Shown piece after piece: positions 9,411 to 17,660 of a DNA stretch of 64,000 nucleotides. Source of the stretch: JACVRW01 sp034664125 (GTDB taxonomy: Bacteria > Actinomycetota > Thermoleophilia > Solirubrobacterales > Thermoleophilaceae); NCBI GenBank assembly GCA_034664125.1, contig JAXDIG010000046.1, positions 1-64,000 of the forward strand. The letters are read 5' to 3'. The notes beneath the pieces are model-generated. The model was not told the DNA's origin. It saw only the letters and a list, made by a program, of their open reading frames with translations, and did not search any database. A program made the position numbers and the translations under genes. Every line of letters starts with the position of its first letter. Within the stretch, counting starts at the first letter, position 1.

Positions 9411-9791
9411 ATGCCCTCCGAATTGAACCGACGCACCGTTTTTGCTGCTGCCGCCGCCTTCCTGGCGGCGCTTGCGGTCGCCTACGGGCTGAGCAGCACC
9501 GGCGAGGCGAGCCAGGGCGCGGGTCCGCCCGGATCCCCGGCCGAGCCGCTGGACGTGGCCTCCGGAGTGGAAGGACAGTCCACGCTCGGCGAGGCTGAGG
9601 CACTGCCCGGCCTGGTGGTGCGTCCGAAGCCGAAGCCGGCCAAGTCCCCGCCGGCGCAGAATGTCGCGGCGCCCACGGCCCCGGCCAACCCGGCCCCGTC
9701 CAACCCGGCCCCGTCCAACCCGGGTCCGGTCTACGTGGCGCCGCCGCCCCCGCCCGCGCAGCCGCCGATCCGCTTCTCAGACTCCGGATGA
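9411..9791 (+). CDS. Membrane-anchored proline-rich protein of unknown function
   Basis: The 126-residue protein has one N-terminal hydrophobic segment (about residues 10-28), then a low-complexity extracytoplasmic region rich in Pro, Ala and Asn that ends in a PPPPPAQPP stretch. I recognise no catalytic domain. The last four bases overlap the ATG of the pseudokinase gene (ATGA), so the two products are made together and probably work at the membrane together. The Pro-rich arm could be a spacer crossing the cell wall or a docking partner for the pseudokinase ectodomain. No clear ribosome site or leaderless hexamer sits at ATG 9411. Confidence 0.7.
   Translation: MPSELNRRTVFAAAAAFLAALAVAYGLSSTGEASQGAGPPGSPAEPLDVASGVEGQSTLGEAEALPGLVVRPKPKPAKSPPAQNVAAPTAPANPAPSNPAPSNPGPVYVAPPPPPAQPPIRFSDSG
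9690..9719 (+). repeat. Tandem 15-bp repeat, two perfect copies
   Basis: The unit CCGGCCCCGTCCAAC occurs twice in tandem with degenerate copies on both sides. It encodes repeated Asn-Pro-Ala-Pro-Ser units in the Pro-rich arm and is likely a slippage-prone coding repeat. Confidence 0.7.
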
Positions 9792-11533
9792 CGCCGATGT
9801 TCGAGCCGACGTCAACCACCTACAGCGCCGCCTCCGACGAAACCGTGATCGCCGACGCGATCGAGGCCCTGCCGCCGACCGGCGACCGCCACCACACGAT
9901 CGTCCACCTCGAGCACCAGACGGTGTGCCTGAGCGTGGCCCGCGCGGCCGCGCAGGAGGACTGCTGGGTGTGGTTCTCGACCGCCGCGGCCGAGCGCGCC
10001 GATCTGACCAGCGACCGGCTGCTGCCGCTCGTCTCCGCGGGCAACTTCGACGGCTGGTTCTACGTGGCACACGACATCGGCGCGGCCGTGCCGCTGTCGG
10101 AGTACCGCCGCATCTCGGAGCTTTCGACCGGCCGCTCCCTGGCGCTGCTGCTGGGCATCGCCCACGCGCTCGACGACGCGGTCAGCCAGGGCAAGCCGCC
10201 CTGCGAGGTCACGCCCGACTCCGTGTTCCTGGATCCGCGCTTCGGCGCGATGGTCGGCGACCTCGGCGTGGCGCGCGAGGCGCTCGGCAACCCGCCCGCC
10301 GAGGACGACGCCCACGCGGCGTGGGTCGCCCCCGAGGTGCTGCGCGGCGAGGACGCCCACCCGCGCTCCGCCGTCTACTCCTTCGGCGCTATCGCGTACA
10401 CGCTGCTGACCGGAGGGCCGCCCCACACCGGCAGCCCGCAGCAGATCGCCAGCTCCGGCCCGCCGCGCCTCAGCCAATCGCGGCCCGACCTGCCCGCCAC
10501 TCTCGACACGATCTTCGCGGTGGCGATGGCGCCCGACCCGCGCAAGCGCTATGCCACGGCCGCGGAGGCGCGGCATCTGCTCAACCTGGTCATCTACGGC
10601 GCGCCGAGCATGCCGGCGCTGGAGGCCTCGCCGCGCTTCCGTCGCAGCTCCTCGCCCGCCAAGCGGGCCCCGATCCGCCAGAGCCCTCGGCTCCAGCCCG
10701 CGGCAGATCCGCACCCTCGCCGGGGAAGGGCGCTTGCGGGTCTGCTGGTGGCCTCCGCGCTGGTCGGGGGCGGCGTGGCGGGCGCCCTTGCGGCCGGAAG
10801 CGAGAGCCCAGCCGCACCGCACCCGCAGGCCACCGCCGCCGGCATGAGCGTGCAGCTGCCCGACGGCTGGAAGCAGCGCCCGGCGGAAGCCGGCCGGCTG
10901 GAGGCACAGCCGAAGCGCGACGCAGCCTCGGGCCTGACCGTGGCCATCAGCGACAAGGCGCTCCAGCGCTCCGATAGCGGGACGCCGGTGCTGCTCGGCG
11001 ACTACGAGGCCTGGCGTCACGACGCCGTTCCCACCAAGGGCGGGGGGCACACGGCTCGCTACGTGATCCCCGCGAAGACCGGCAAGGTGGAGATCACCTG
11101 CGCCGCGGCACCCGGCTCTCCCACGAACACATTGGCGCTCTGCGAACGGACGGCCTCGACGCTGCGGCTGGGATCGCAGCGGCGGACGCTGGCGCTCTCC
11201 ACCGTCGCCGAGGCCCAGGAGCGCTGGCGGCTGGCCGCCAGCCGGCTGCGCATCGACCGTGCCGAAGGCCGTCGAACGCTGTCGCAGGCGAGCCGCCAGG
11301 CCGCGCAGATCCAGGCCGCCGAGGGGCTGATCCGGATTCACGAGCGGGCAGCCACGCGTTTCGCCGGCCTCTCCGGTGGCGATCTCGTGGCCAAGGCCGC
11401 CCGCGAGACGGCAGCGGCATATCGCGCGCTGGCGCGAGCCGCGAGCCGTAACAGCGCAAGCGGCTGGGCGACGGCGCGCGCCGAGGTGGGCAGCGCCGAG
11501 GCGCGCCTCGCCAAAGCGGTAGCGGCCGGCTAG
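9788..11533 (+). CDS. Transmembrane Ser/Thr pseudokinase
   Basis: The 581-residue protein has an N-terminal Hanks-type kinase-like domain (about residues 20-270), a membrane helix (about 315-337) and an extracytoplasmic C-terminal domain. Late kinase subdomains are recognisable: DLG at 158-160, APE near 181-183, YSFGAIAYTLLTG and the DPRKRYATAAE segment. The catalytic loop is destroyed: where active kinases have HRDxKPxN, this protein reads PCEVTPDS, losing the catalytic Asp, Lys and Asn. No glycine-rich loop or VAxK lysine is visible. It should be a catalytically dead scaffold or sensor, in the way MviN-binding pseudokinases act in other actinobacteria. It is coupled to the Pro-rich membrane protein by an ATGA overlap. 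Confidence 0.82.
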   Translation: MTPMFEPTSTTYSAASDETVIADAIEALPPTGDRHHTIVHLEHQTVCLSVARAAAQEDCWVWFSTAAAERADLTSDRLLPLVSAGNFDGWFYVAHDIGAAVPLSEYRRISELSTGRSLALLLGIAHALDDAVSQGKPPCEVTPDSVFLDPRFGAMVGDLGVAREALGNPPAEDDAHAAWVAPEVLRGEDAHPRSAVYSFGAIAYTLLTGGPPHTGSPQQIASSGPPRLSQSRPDLPATLDTIFAVAMAPDPRKRYATAAEARHLLNLVIYGAPSMPALEASPRFRRSSSPAKRAPIRQSPRLQPAADPHPRRGRALAGLLVASALVGGGVAGALAAGSESPAAPHPQATAAGMSVQLPDGWKQRPAEAGRLEAQPKRDAASGLTVAISDKALQRSDSGTPVLLGDYEAWRHDAVPTKGGGHTARYVIPAKTGKVEITCAAAPGSPTNTLALCERTASTLRLGSQRRTLALSTVAEAQERWRLAASRLRIDRAEGRRTLSQASRQAAQIQAAEGLIRIHERAATRFAGLSGGDLVAKAARETAAAYRALARAASRNSASGWATARAEVGSAEARLAKAVAAG

Positions 11534-11551
11534 CCCCGGCTTCCGCGACGG

Positions 11552-12025
11552 CTAGTCGCCGCAGGCCGTGGCGCCGATGTCGCGCGCGAGCTTGTCGCTC
11601 TCCGTGGTCTGCACGGCCTGAAGCCGCCGTGCGGCCTTCTCGGCGGCCTGCTTGTCGTTCTTCTTGAGAGCGTCGCGCAGTTCCTCGAGCGCCGGGATGC
11701 CCTTGCCTTCGATGTCGGTCTTGACCGCGGCCACGAACTTCTCGGCCGCCCGGCCGGCCTCACCGTCCGGCTGCTCCAGGGCTTTCAGCTTGTCCACGCT
11801 CTGCTGCGTCGCGTCGATGACCTGGTCCACAGCGGCCGCGATCTCCTCCGGGGTGGACGGGTTCTGGGCCACGTCGTTCAGTTGTGCCTCGGCGTCCTTG
11901 CAGATCTTCTCCGCGTCCGCGGCGTACTCCGCCTTCGAAGGAGCATCCCCGCCGCCCCCGCCACAGGAGGCGACTCCGAGCGCCAGCACGATCAGGGTGA
12001 GCGGCGCAGCCGCAAAGCGATTCAT
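11552..12025 (-). CDS. Secreted lipoprotein, small helical domain
   Basis: The 157-residue product begins with a lipoprotein signal peptide whose lipobox reads GVASC followed by a Gly5 linker, so it should be lipidated and held on the outer face of the membrane. The remainder is charged and alpha-helical, with regularly spaced hydrophobic residues. I see no enzymatic motif. ATG 12025 is preferred over an upstream in-frame ATG because the signal peptide begins there and TAGCCT ends 7 nt before it. It is convergent with the pseudokinase gene, 18 nt away, so it is not in that operon. The cargo or partner is unknown. Confidence 0.75.
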   Translation of the reverse strand: MNRFAAAPLTLIVLALGVASCGGGGGDAPSKAEYAADAEKICKDAEAQLNDVAQNPSTPEEIAAAVDQVIDATQQSVDKLKALEQPDGEAGRAAEKFVAAVKTDIEGKGIPALEELRDALKKNDKQAAEKAARRLQAVQTTESDKLARDIGATACGD

Positions 12026-12103
12026 TCGGAGCAGGCTAGCGAGGCAACAGGCCAGTCCCACCAAGCAACGGTGCATAGCTAGATGCCGCTACATTGCGAG
12101 GCC

Positions 12104-12355
12104 GTGGAGGTCCGCACAGAACGCGTCGTCGTAGAAACCGACCGCTATCGCGTCGAGGGAATGATGACTCTGCCGCGCGAGGGCTATCGATCGCGCGTGT
12201 CCGACCACGTGAACAGGCGCGACCAGGAGTTCTTCACGATGGTGGAGTGTGAGCTGGTTTCGCTGGACGGCTCCGGGCGTGACTGGAGCGCGCCGGTGCT
12301 GATGCTCGCCCGCCGCCACATCCGGCTGATCGTCCCCGCGGCGGGCGAGGATTGA
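12104..12355 (+). CDS. Small conserved hypothetical protein (DUF6812-like)
   Basis: The 83-residue beta-rich protein contains ETDRYRVEG, TLPREGYRSRVSDHVN and a late LIVP strand, a pattern I associate with small actinobacterial DUF proteins of the DUF6812 type. It has no catalytic signature. GTG 12104 is chosen because TACATT ends 8 nt upstream; in-frame ATG 12083 would place the codon before that hexamer. Its stop overlaps the start of the methyltransferase gene (TTGA), so the pair is translationally coupled. The function is unknown. Confidence 0.65.
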   Translation: MEVRTERVVVETDRYRVEGMMTLPREGYRSRVSDHVNRRDQEFFTMVECELVSLDGSGRDWSAPVLMLARRHIRLIVPAAGED

Positions 12356-12960
12356 TCCGAAGGCTCGTGACGGTTGCCGCCGCGGCCATCGTCGGAGCCG
12401 CGTTCTGGTGGCGCAGGAATCCGTCGGCCTGCCCCTACTCGCAGCGCTTCTGGGTAGAGGCCCCGCACCCGTTCATCACACGCGAGCGGCTGCGCGAGAT
12501 CCTCGATCCGAAGCCGGGCGAGCGCGTGCTGGAGGTCGGCCCGGGCACCGGGTACTACTCGCTGCCGGTGGCGGGCTGGCTCGAGCCCGGCGGGCGCCTG
12601 GACGTGCTCGACGTGCAGCAGGAGATGCTCGACCACACGCTGGAGCGCGCCGGTCGGCAGAACATTCCCAACATCCTTCCCACGCTCGCGGACGCGCGCT
12701 CGGTGCCGTTCGCCGACGGCACCTTCGACGCGGCCTACCTGATCACCGTGCTCGGCGAGATTCCCGACCAGGGCGCCGTTCTCCGCGAGCTGCGCCGGGT
12801 CGTGAAGCCCGCCGGGCGCATCGTGGTCGGAGAGCTCTTCGGCGATCCGCACATGGTCACCCACGCCGCGCTGCGCAGCCGGGCCACGGCATCCGGTCTG
12901 CGAGTCGAGCGCAAGCTCGGCGGTAGGCTCTGGCACTTCACGCGCCTGCAGCCGGCCTGA
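12352..12960 (+). CDS. SAM-dependent class I methyltransferase
   Basis: The 202-residue protein has one N-terminal hydrophobic segment (residues 4-18) and a Rossmann methyltransferase core. Motif I reads VLEVGPGTGYYSLPVA, the acidic residue after beta2 is in LDVLDVQQEML, and motif IV is the AYLITVLGEIPDQ region. It resembles the UbiE/COQ5 group and may act on a membrane-embedded or lipid substrate, given the anchor. TTG 12352 overlaps the upstream stop; GTG 12367 is another possible start. The substrate cannot be predicted. Confidence 0.82.
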   Translation: MIRRLVTVAAAAIVGAAFWWRRNPSACPYSQRFWVEAPHPFITRERLREILDPKPGERVLEVGPGTGYYSLPVAGWLEPGGRLDVLDVQQEMLDHTLERAGRQNIPNILPTLADARSVPFADGTFDAAYLITVLGEIPDQGAVLRELRRVVKPAGRIVVGELFGDPHMVTHAALRSRATASGLRVERKLGGRLWHFTRLQPA

Positions 12961-13007
12961 GCCGGCGGTTCTTCTCCCGCCACGCGGAAAGGGAGTACGG
13001 TCGACTG

Positions 13008-15287
13008 GTGCTGCCAGGGCGGATGGCCCCGGAGGACGTAATCCGGCATATCCCGGTGGCGGCCGTGCTGGTCGAGGCTCGGTCGGGCCGGATCGTTCAC
13101 GCGAACGCCCGCGCCCTGCAGATGGTGGAGCGTCAGCTCGGTCGAACGCTTCCGGAGCAGCTCGAAGCGGATTGGGAGATCTTCCGGCCGGACGGTCAGC
13201 CCTATGAGATGGAGGAGTGGCCGCTGGTGCGTTCGATGACGTTCGGCGAGGAGGTGACCGACGAGCGGTACTACAACGTGCTCCCGGACGGCAGCCGGCT
13301 GTTCGTGCGCTGCAGCTCCGCGCCGATCTACGACGGGGCCGAGATCGTCGGTGGACTGCTTGTGATGGAGGACGTCACGGCTGAGAGGCGCGCCGAGCAG
13401 CAGCGCGCCCAGCAAGCCATCCTGGCCGACCACCTGGCGGACGCCGTCGTCGGCACCGACCCGCTGTTTCGCGTGACCGTCTGGAACGAAGCCGCGGAGC
13501 GGCTCTACGGGTTCGCCGCCGACGAGGTCCTGGGTAGCGACGCACGCGAGGTCGCCAGCTACGAGGGCGACCAGTCGCGGCTGCAGCTCGAGGCCCAGCT
13601 GCTGGACACGGACCGCACGCGCGCCGAGGTCCGCGCGTACCGCAAGGACGGCACGCGCATCGACGTGGAGCTGATATCCGTCGCCGTCCGCGACCAAGCG
13701 GGCGAGATCACCGGCTACCTGGGGATCCACCGCGACATTACGGAGCGCAAGCGAGCCGAGCAGGCACTGGAAGCGGCGCGCGGGCGGAGCCAGACCATCC
13801 TCGAGAGCATCGGCGACACGTTCTTTCACGTGGACTCCCAGTGGCGCTACACCTACCTCAACCAGCGGGCGCTGGCGTGGGCGCGGCAGGCACGTGGCCC
13901 GGACCTGATGCTCGACGACCTGCTCGGCAAGAGCTGCTGGGAGCTCTTCCCGGAGATGGTGAACACGATGTTCCACCGCGAGTTCCACCGGGCGGTGCGG
14001 GAGCAGCAGAGCCTCACGTTCGAGGCGTATTCGCCCGCCACCGACACGTGGGAGGAGACACGTGCGTATCCCGTCGAGGGTGGACTGTCCGTGTACTCGC
14101 GCGACGTCACCCTGCGCAAGCGGGCGGAGCAGGAGATGCACGATCGCGCCGAGGAGCAGGCGCTGATCGCCGAGCTGGGCCTGCGCGCGCTGGCGACCGA
14201 CGACCTCGACCCGGTGCTCGAGGAGGCCGCCGAGTTTCTCGCCCAGATGCTCGACGTCGAGCTGACCGCCATCGCGGAGCTTCTGCCCGGCGAGGGCGAG
14301 ATCCATCTGCGTGCTGGAGTCGGCTGGCACGAGGCCGTCATCGGAACGCTGAACGAGCCGGCGCCGGCCGAGTCGCAGTGGGGCTACACCGTCGGCGCGG
14401 GCGATGCCGTGATCAGCGAGGACCTGCCGGCCGAGCAGCGTTTCATCCCTTCGCCCGTCGCGCTCGCCAATGGGGCCGTGAGCTGGGCCGGGGTGGTGAT
14501 CCATGGCCGGGACCGGCCGTTCGGCGTCCTTGGCGCGCTCGCGAAGAGACGGCGCATGTTTTCGGGGCGCGAGCGACGCTTCATGCAGGCCGTCGCGAGC
14601 GTCGTGGCCCTGGCGGTCCAGCGCGTCGACTCGGAGCGCCGGATCATCGAGGTGCGTGACAACGAGCGCCGTCGGATCGCCCGGGACCTGCACGACGAAG
14701 CGCTCCAGGACCTGACCGACGCCCAGGCCCAGGCCAGCATGGCGTCCCCCGGGGAAGGCGACGCCGAGGAGCGGCTCGAGCGGCTCGCCCCCGCGCTGAG
14801 GCGGGTGGGCGCGCAGTTGCGCGGCGCGATCTACGACCTGCGCCTCGCCGGAGAGGACAACCGTCCCTTCCCCGAGCTGCTCACGGCACTCGTAGAGCTG
14901 CAGGGCGCGATGTGCGACGGATGCGAGATCGAGCTCGACGTGGGAGAGGGGACTCCCGCCGGTCCACTCGGCAATAGGGGCACGGAGATCTTGCGCATCG
15001 TCGGCGAGGCGATCGTCAACGCCCGTCGTCATGCGGACGCGCGCCGGATTCGAGTCGCCGCTTCGGGCTCCGGGAAGCAGCTTTCGATCGAGATCTCAGA
15101 CGACGGCGGCGGTTTCGACGCGGCGAGGACGCTCACCGCCGCGCGCGGGGTGGGGCTCATGGGGATGCGGGAGCGGGCGGCCCTGCTCGAGGGCGAACTC
15201 GAGATCCGCAGCGAGCCCCGCGCGGGCACCGTGGTCGGCCTATCTGTACCGCTCGCTCGCGAGCGGTCGCGCGCGAGCCGGGCCTAG
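13008..15287 (+). CDS. Soluble PAS-PAS-PAS-GAF sensor histidine kinase (HisKA_3 type)
   Basis: The 759-residue cytoplasmic protein has no membrane segments. PAS domains lie at about 8-125, 135-255 and 265-380, a GAF domain at about 390-550, then a HisKA_3 dimerisation helix with ARDLHDEALQDL (His562 as phospho-acceptor) and a HATPase_c domain. The ATPase N-box is EAIVNARRHA and the G-box includes SDDGGGFD and GVGLMGMRERA, typical of NarX/DegS-class kinases. Partners would be NarL/LuxR response regulators; none is adjacent, though one lies at 34865. GTG 13008 follows TACGGT by 6 nt, indicating a leaderless transcript. The signal is unknown; PAS and GAF suggest redox or a small ligand. Confidence 0.88.
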   Translation: MLPGRMAPEDVIRHIPVAAVLVEARSGRIVHANARALQMVERQLGRTLPEQLEADWEIFRPDGQPYEMEEWPLVRSMTFGEEVTDERYYNVLPDGSRLFVRCSSAPIYDGAEIVGGLLVMEDVTAERRAEQQRAQQAILADHLADAVVGTDPLFRVTVWNEAAERLYGFAADEVLGSDAREVASYEGDQSRLQLEAQLLDTDRTRAEVRAYRKDGTRIDVELISVAVRDQAGEITGYLGIHRDITERKRAEQALEAARGRSQTILESIGDTFFHVDSQWRYTYLNQRALAWARQARGPDLMLDDLLGKSCWELFPEMVNTMFHREFHRAVREQQSLTFEAYSPATDTWEETRAYPVEGGLSVYSRDVTLRKRAEQEMHDRAEEQALIAELGLRALATDDLDPVLEEAAEFLAQMLDVELTAIAELLPGEGEIHLRAGVGWHEAVIGTLNEPAPAESQWGYTVGAGDAVISEDLPAEQRFIPSPVALANGAVSWAGVVIHGRDRPFGVLGALAKRRRMFSGRERRFMQAVASVVALAVQRVDSERRIIEVRDNERRRIARDLHDEALQDLTDAQAQASMASPGEGDAEERLERLAPALRRVGAQLRGAIYDLRLAGEDNRPFPELLTALVELQGAMCDGCEIELDVGEGTPAGPLGNRGTEILRIVGEAIVNARRHADARRIRVAASGSGKQLSIEISDDGGGFDAARTLTAARGVGLMGMRERAALLEGELEIRSEPRAGTVVGLSVPLARERSRASRA

Positions 15288-15604
15288 ATCAGGTGCTCCA
15301 TGGCCTCGATGGGGTCCGAGAACAGCATCAATGCGTCGTCGGTGGTCACCAAGCGGCCATAGTGCGTCGACATCTCGTGCTGGATCGCGTACCCGTCGAT
15401 CTCGAAGCCGAGCTCCTCGCCGACCCTGTCGAAATCGATCACCAGGCGGTCTTTGGCGCGCACCTCCCAGAACGAGGGCTGCTCGATGATCTCGACCCCC
15501 TCCTCTCGGCGCATGACGTCGGCCACCGCGTCGCCCTCGGCGCTCTTGGCCATGACGATTCCGACGTAGTCGTAGGACCCGCCGGCCTCGCCGCTCGAGC
15601 TCAC
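15284..15604 (-). CDS. prmD: Monooxygenase coupling/effector protein (MmoB/DmpM family), PrmD-like
   Basis: The 106-residue protein fits the small regulatory subunit of soluble di-iron monooxygenases, which binds the hydroxylase, has no cofactor and tunes substrate access. DYVGIVMAKSAEGDAVA and VIDFDRVGEELGFEIDGYAIQ match the MmoB/DmpM fold. GTG 15604 overlaps the stop of the beta-subunit gene (GTGA). It is the last gene of the four-gene operon in the order A-B-C-D seen in propane monooxygenases. Its stop overlaps the stop of the convergent histidine kinase gene. Confidence 0.88.
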   Translation of the reverse strand: MSSSGEAGGSYDYVGIVMAKSAEGDAVADVMRREEGVEIIEQPSFWEVRAKDRLVIDFDRVGEELGFEIDGYAIQHEMSTHYGRLVTTDDALMLFSDPIEAMEHLI

Positions 15605-16623
15605 GCCGCCGCCCCCGTGAGGTCCGCGACGCCCGCCTGCTCGTAGAACGTGGCGGCATCGCGCTTCACGCGCGCGCGGCTGGCCTCTGCGTCGAAGCCC
15701 AGCGGGAGCTCCTCGGCAGCGCCGCTCAGGGCCTCGGTGGCCTCGTCGGCCTGCGTCATCCAATCGCCGATCCAGCCCTCCACGACGTCCCGGTTGTGGG
15801 ACGCGTGCCGCTCGTCCTCGAGTACGAGCTTCATGAAGTCCGCTGTCCAGTCGGCCGTCCAGTTCCACTCGAGCTGACCCACCCGCGCGACCACCGGGGT
15901 GACGCTGTCGCCGTTGAGCGTCGCCGCGCGCATCCCCAGCTCGCGGCGAATCAGCGTGCCCACCAACGGCTCGTAGCAGAGGTTGGCCGCGACGATGACC
16001 TCGCCCCAGTCGGTGATCGAGTGCAGGCGCTCGACAAAGCGGCGCGTCGGCTGCCAGGCCGGATGCTCCATCCAGCGCTGTTTCGCCGCTGCCGTGGGGA
16101 GCTCACCGAAATGCGCCTCCAAGTCCATCGCGTAGAGGACGATCGACTGGGCCAGGCGCTGCTTGTGGGCGGCTTGGAGCACGACGCAGTGCGTGATCGA
16201 GTCGCTGAGGCAGTCCCGCCCCACCGAGGCGGTGGCCAGCCACAGCCCGTGCTCGGCGAACGCCGGCACCTGCAGGTCCGCGCGCAGGAAGTCCACCCAC
16301 TCGGGTCGGAAGTCCTCGAACAGACGCTCGCGCGTCGCCGAGCGCACCGCTCCCTCGATCTGCGCCTCGGAGGCCGACCCACGCTGGTAGAAGGGCCGCT
16401 CCCACAGCTGGCCGGGGTCGCGGAAGGCGTACCAATCGGTGCTCCGCAGCGCCGTGGAGTCCTCGTCCCACGTGCCGCGCCCGTCCTCGAAGCTCACCAG
16501 CCAGCCGCGCTGCATGTGGCGGTGAACCGACGGCTGCGTGTCGACCGTGACGTCCTCGTACAGCGTCGCCCGGCGGCTGGCGGGCTCGAAGTATCCGAAG
16601 CCGCGCTCCTCGTTACCGCTCAT
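15601..16623 (-). CDS. prmC: Di-iron monooxygenase hydroxylase small (beta) subunit, PrmC-like
   Basis: The 340-residue protein matches the hydroxylase beta chain of the methane/phenol/propane monooxygenase family. It shares the ferritin-like fold with the alpha chain but lacks the full set of iron ligands. Recognisable blocks are RHMQRGWLVSFEDGRGTWDE near the N-terminus and NLCYEPLVGTLIRRE in the middle. It forms the (alpha-beta)2 hydroxylase with the product of 17661-19241. It overlaps the reductase gene by 11 nt upstream and the effector gene by 4 nt downstream, so all are one transcript. Confidence 0.9.
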   Translation of the reverse strand: MSGNEERGFGYFEPASRRATLYEDVTVDTQPSVHRHMQRGWLVSFEDGRGTWDEDSTALRSTDWYAFRDPGQLWERPFYQRGSASEAQIEGAVRSATRERLFEDFRPEWVDFLRADLQVPAFAEHGLWLATASVGRDCLSDSITHCVVLQAAHKQRLAQSIVLYAMDLEAHFGELPTAAAKQRWMEHPAWQPTRRFVERLHSITDWGEVIVAANLCYEPLVGTLIRRELGMRAATLNGDSVTPVVARVGQLEWNWTADWTADFMKLVLEDERHASHNRDVVEGWIGDWMTQADEATEALSGAAEELPLGFDAEASRARVKRDAATFYEQAGVADLTGAAA

Positions 16624-17650
16624 CGACTCCTCCGGTGGTGAACTTGTCGTAGTGGATCCTTGCGTCGTCGAGGTTGTGCCGGTCGACGAGCATCTCTATC
16701 GCGGCGTCGACCATCGGCGGAGGGCCGCACAGGTAGGCCTCGGGCTCGCCGTCGAGGTCGCCTGCGCGCAGGAAGCGATCGACCGCGTCGTGCACGAAGC
16801 CGGTCTGGCCGTCCCAGGCGTCCTCGGCGGCGGGCTCGGAGAGCACCGGCGTGAAGGCGAAGTCGGCCAGCCGGGCGCCGAGCTCGGCGACGAGATCCTC
16901 GTAGAAGAGGTCCCGGCGCGTGCGCGCGCCGTAGAAGAAGCGCACGCGGCGCCGCGAGCCGGTGCGTGCCAGCTCGCGCAGCAGCGCGAGCTGCGGCGCC
17001 ATGCCCGAGCCCCCGGCCACCATCAGGATCGGGCGATCCGACTCGCGCAGGTAGAACGCCCCGTAGGGGCCCGTGAAGGCGATCTCGGTGCCCTGCTGGA
17101 GGCCATCGGCAAGCAGCCCCGAGAAGCGGCCGCCCTCGTAGCGCTTGACGATCAGCTCGATCTGCCCGTCGCCCGGCAGGTTGGCCATCGAGAACGAGCG
17201 GCGCTCGTCGGTGTCCGGCACGTGGACGTCGACGTAGTGCCCCGGCTTGAAGTCGAAGTTCTCGGGCGAGGCGATCTCCAGCAGCAGCCTGGAGATGTCG
17301 TGGGTGAGCTCCTCCACCGCCAGCACGCGCAGGCGGCCGTCGCGGATCGGGAACTCGAGCTTGTAGTTGTCGGGGTCGTAGTGCAGCAGCTCGACGACGA
17401 GGTCCTCGTCGGGCATCGCCCGGCACAGCAGCGTGTAGCCCTGGGCCTCCTCGGTGTCCGACAGCGCAAACGTCGAGTAGGGCTTCAGCGCCACGTCGCC
17501 CTCCAGCAGGTAGCACTTGCACGCCGAGCACTGCCCCTCACGGCAGCCATAGACCAGCGAGTAGCCCTCGCGGAAGGCGGCATCGAGGACCGTCTCCTCG
17601 CTCCCGCACTCGATCTCCTTACCGATCGGCTCGAAGCGCACGCGCGGCAT
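16613..17650 (-). CDS. prmB: Monooxygenase NADH reductase (2Fe-2S ferredoxin / FAD / NAD), PrmB-like
   Basis: The 345-residue protein supplies electrons to the hydroxylase. Residues 1-95 form a plant-type [2Fe-2S] ferredoxin with GCREGQCSACKC and a distant fourth Cys in YTLLCRAMP. An FAD domain with RRSFSMANLP follows, then an NAD domain with GGSGMAPQLALL and a YLCGPPPMV end. This domain order is that of MmoC and PrmB reductases. It lies second in the operon, 10 nt after the alpha-subunit gene, which is the position expected for prmB. Confidence 0.9.
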   Translation of the reverse strand: MPRVRFEPIGKEIECGSEETVLDAAFREGYSLVYGCREGQCSACKCYLLEGDVALKPYSTFALSDTEEAQGYTLLCRAMPDEDLVVELLHYDPDNYKLEFPIRDGRLRVLAVEELTHDISRLLLEIASPENFDFKPGHYVDVHVPDTDERRSFSMANLPGDGQIELIVKRYEGGRFSGLLADGLQQGTEIAFTGPYGAFYLRESDRPILMVAGGSGMAPQLALLRELARTGSRRRVRFFYGARTRRDLFYEDLVAELGARLADFAFTPVLSEPAAEDAWDGQTGFVHDAVDRFLRAGDLDGEPEAYLCGPPPMVDAAIEMLVDRHNLDDARIHYDKFTTGGVDER

Positions 17651-17660
17651 CGCGGGGCCC

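Noticed and set aside
9681..9730. Short repeats considered as CRISPR
   Set aside because: Two tandem 15-bp copies without spacers, in frame in a Pro-rich protein.
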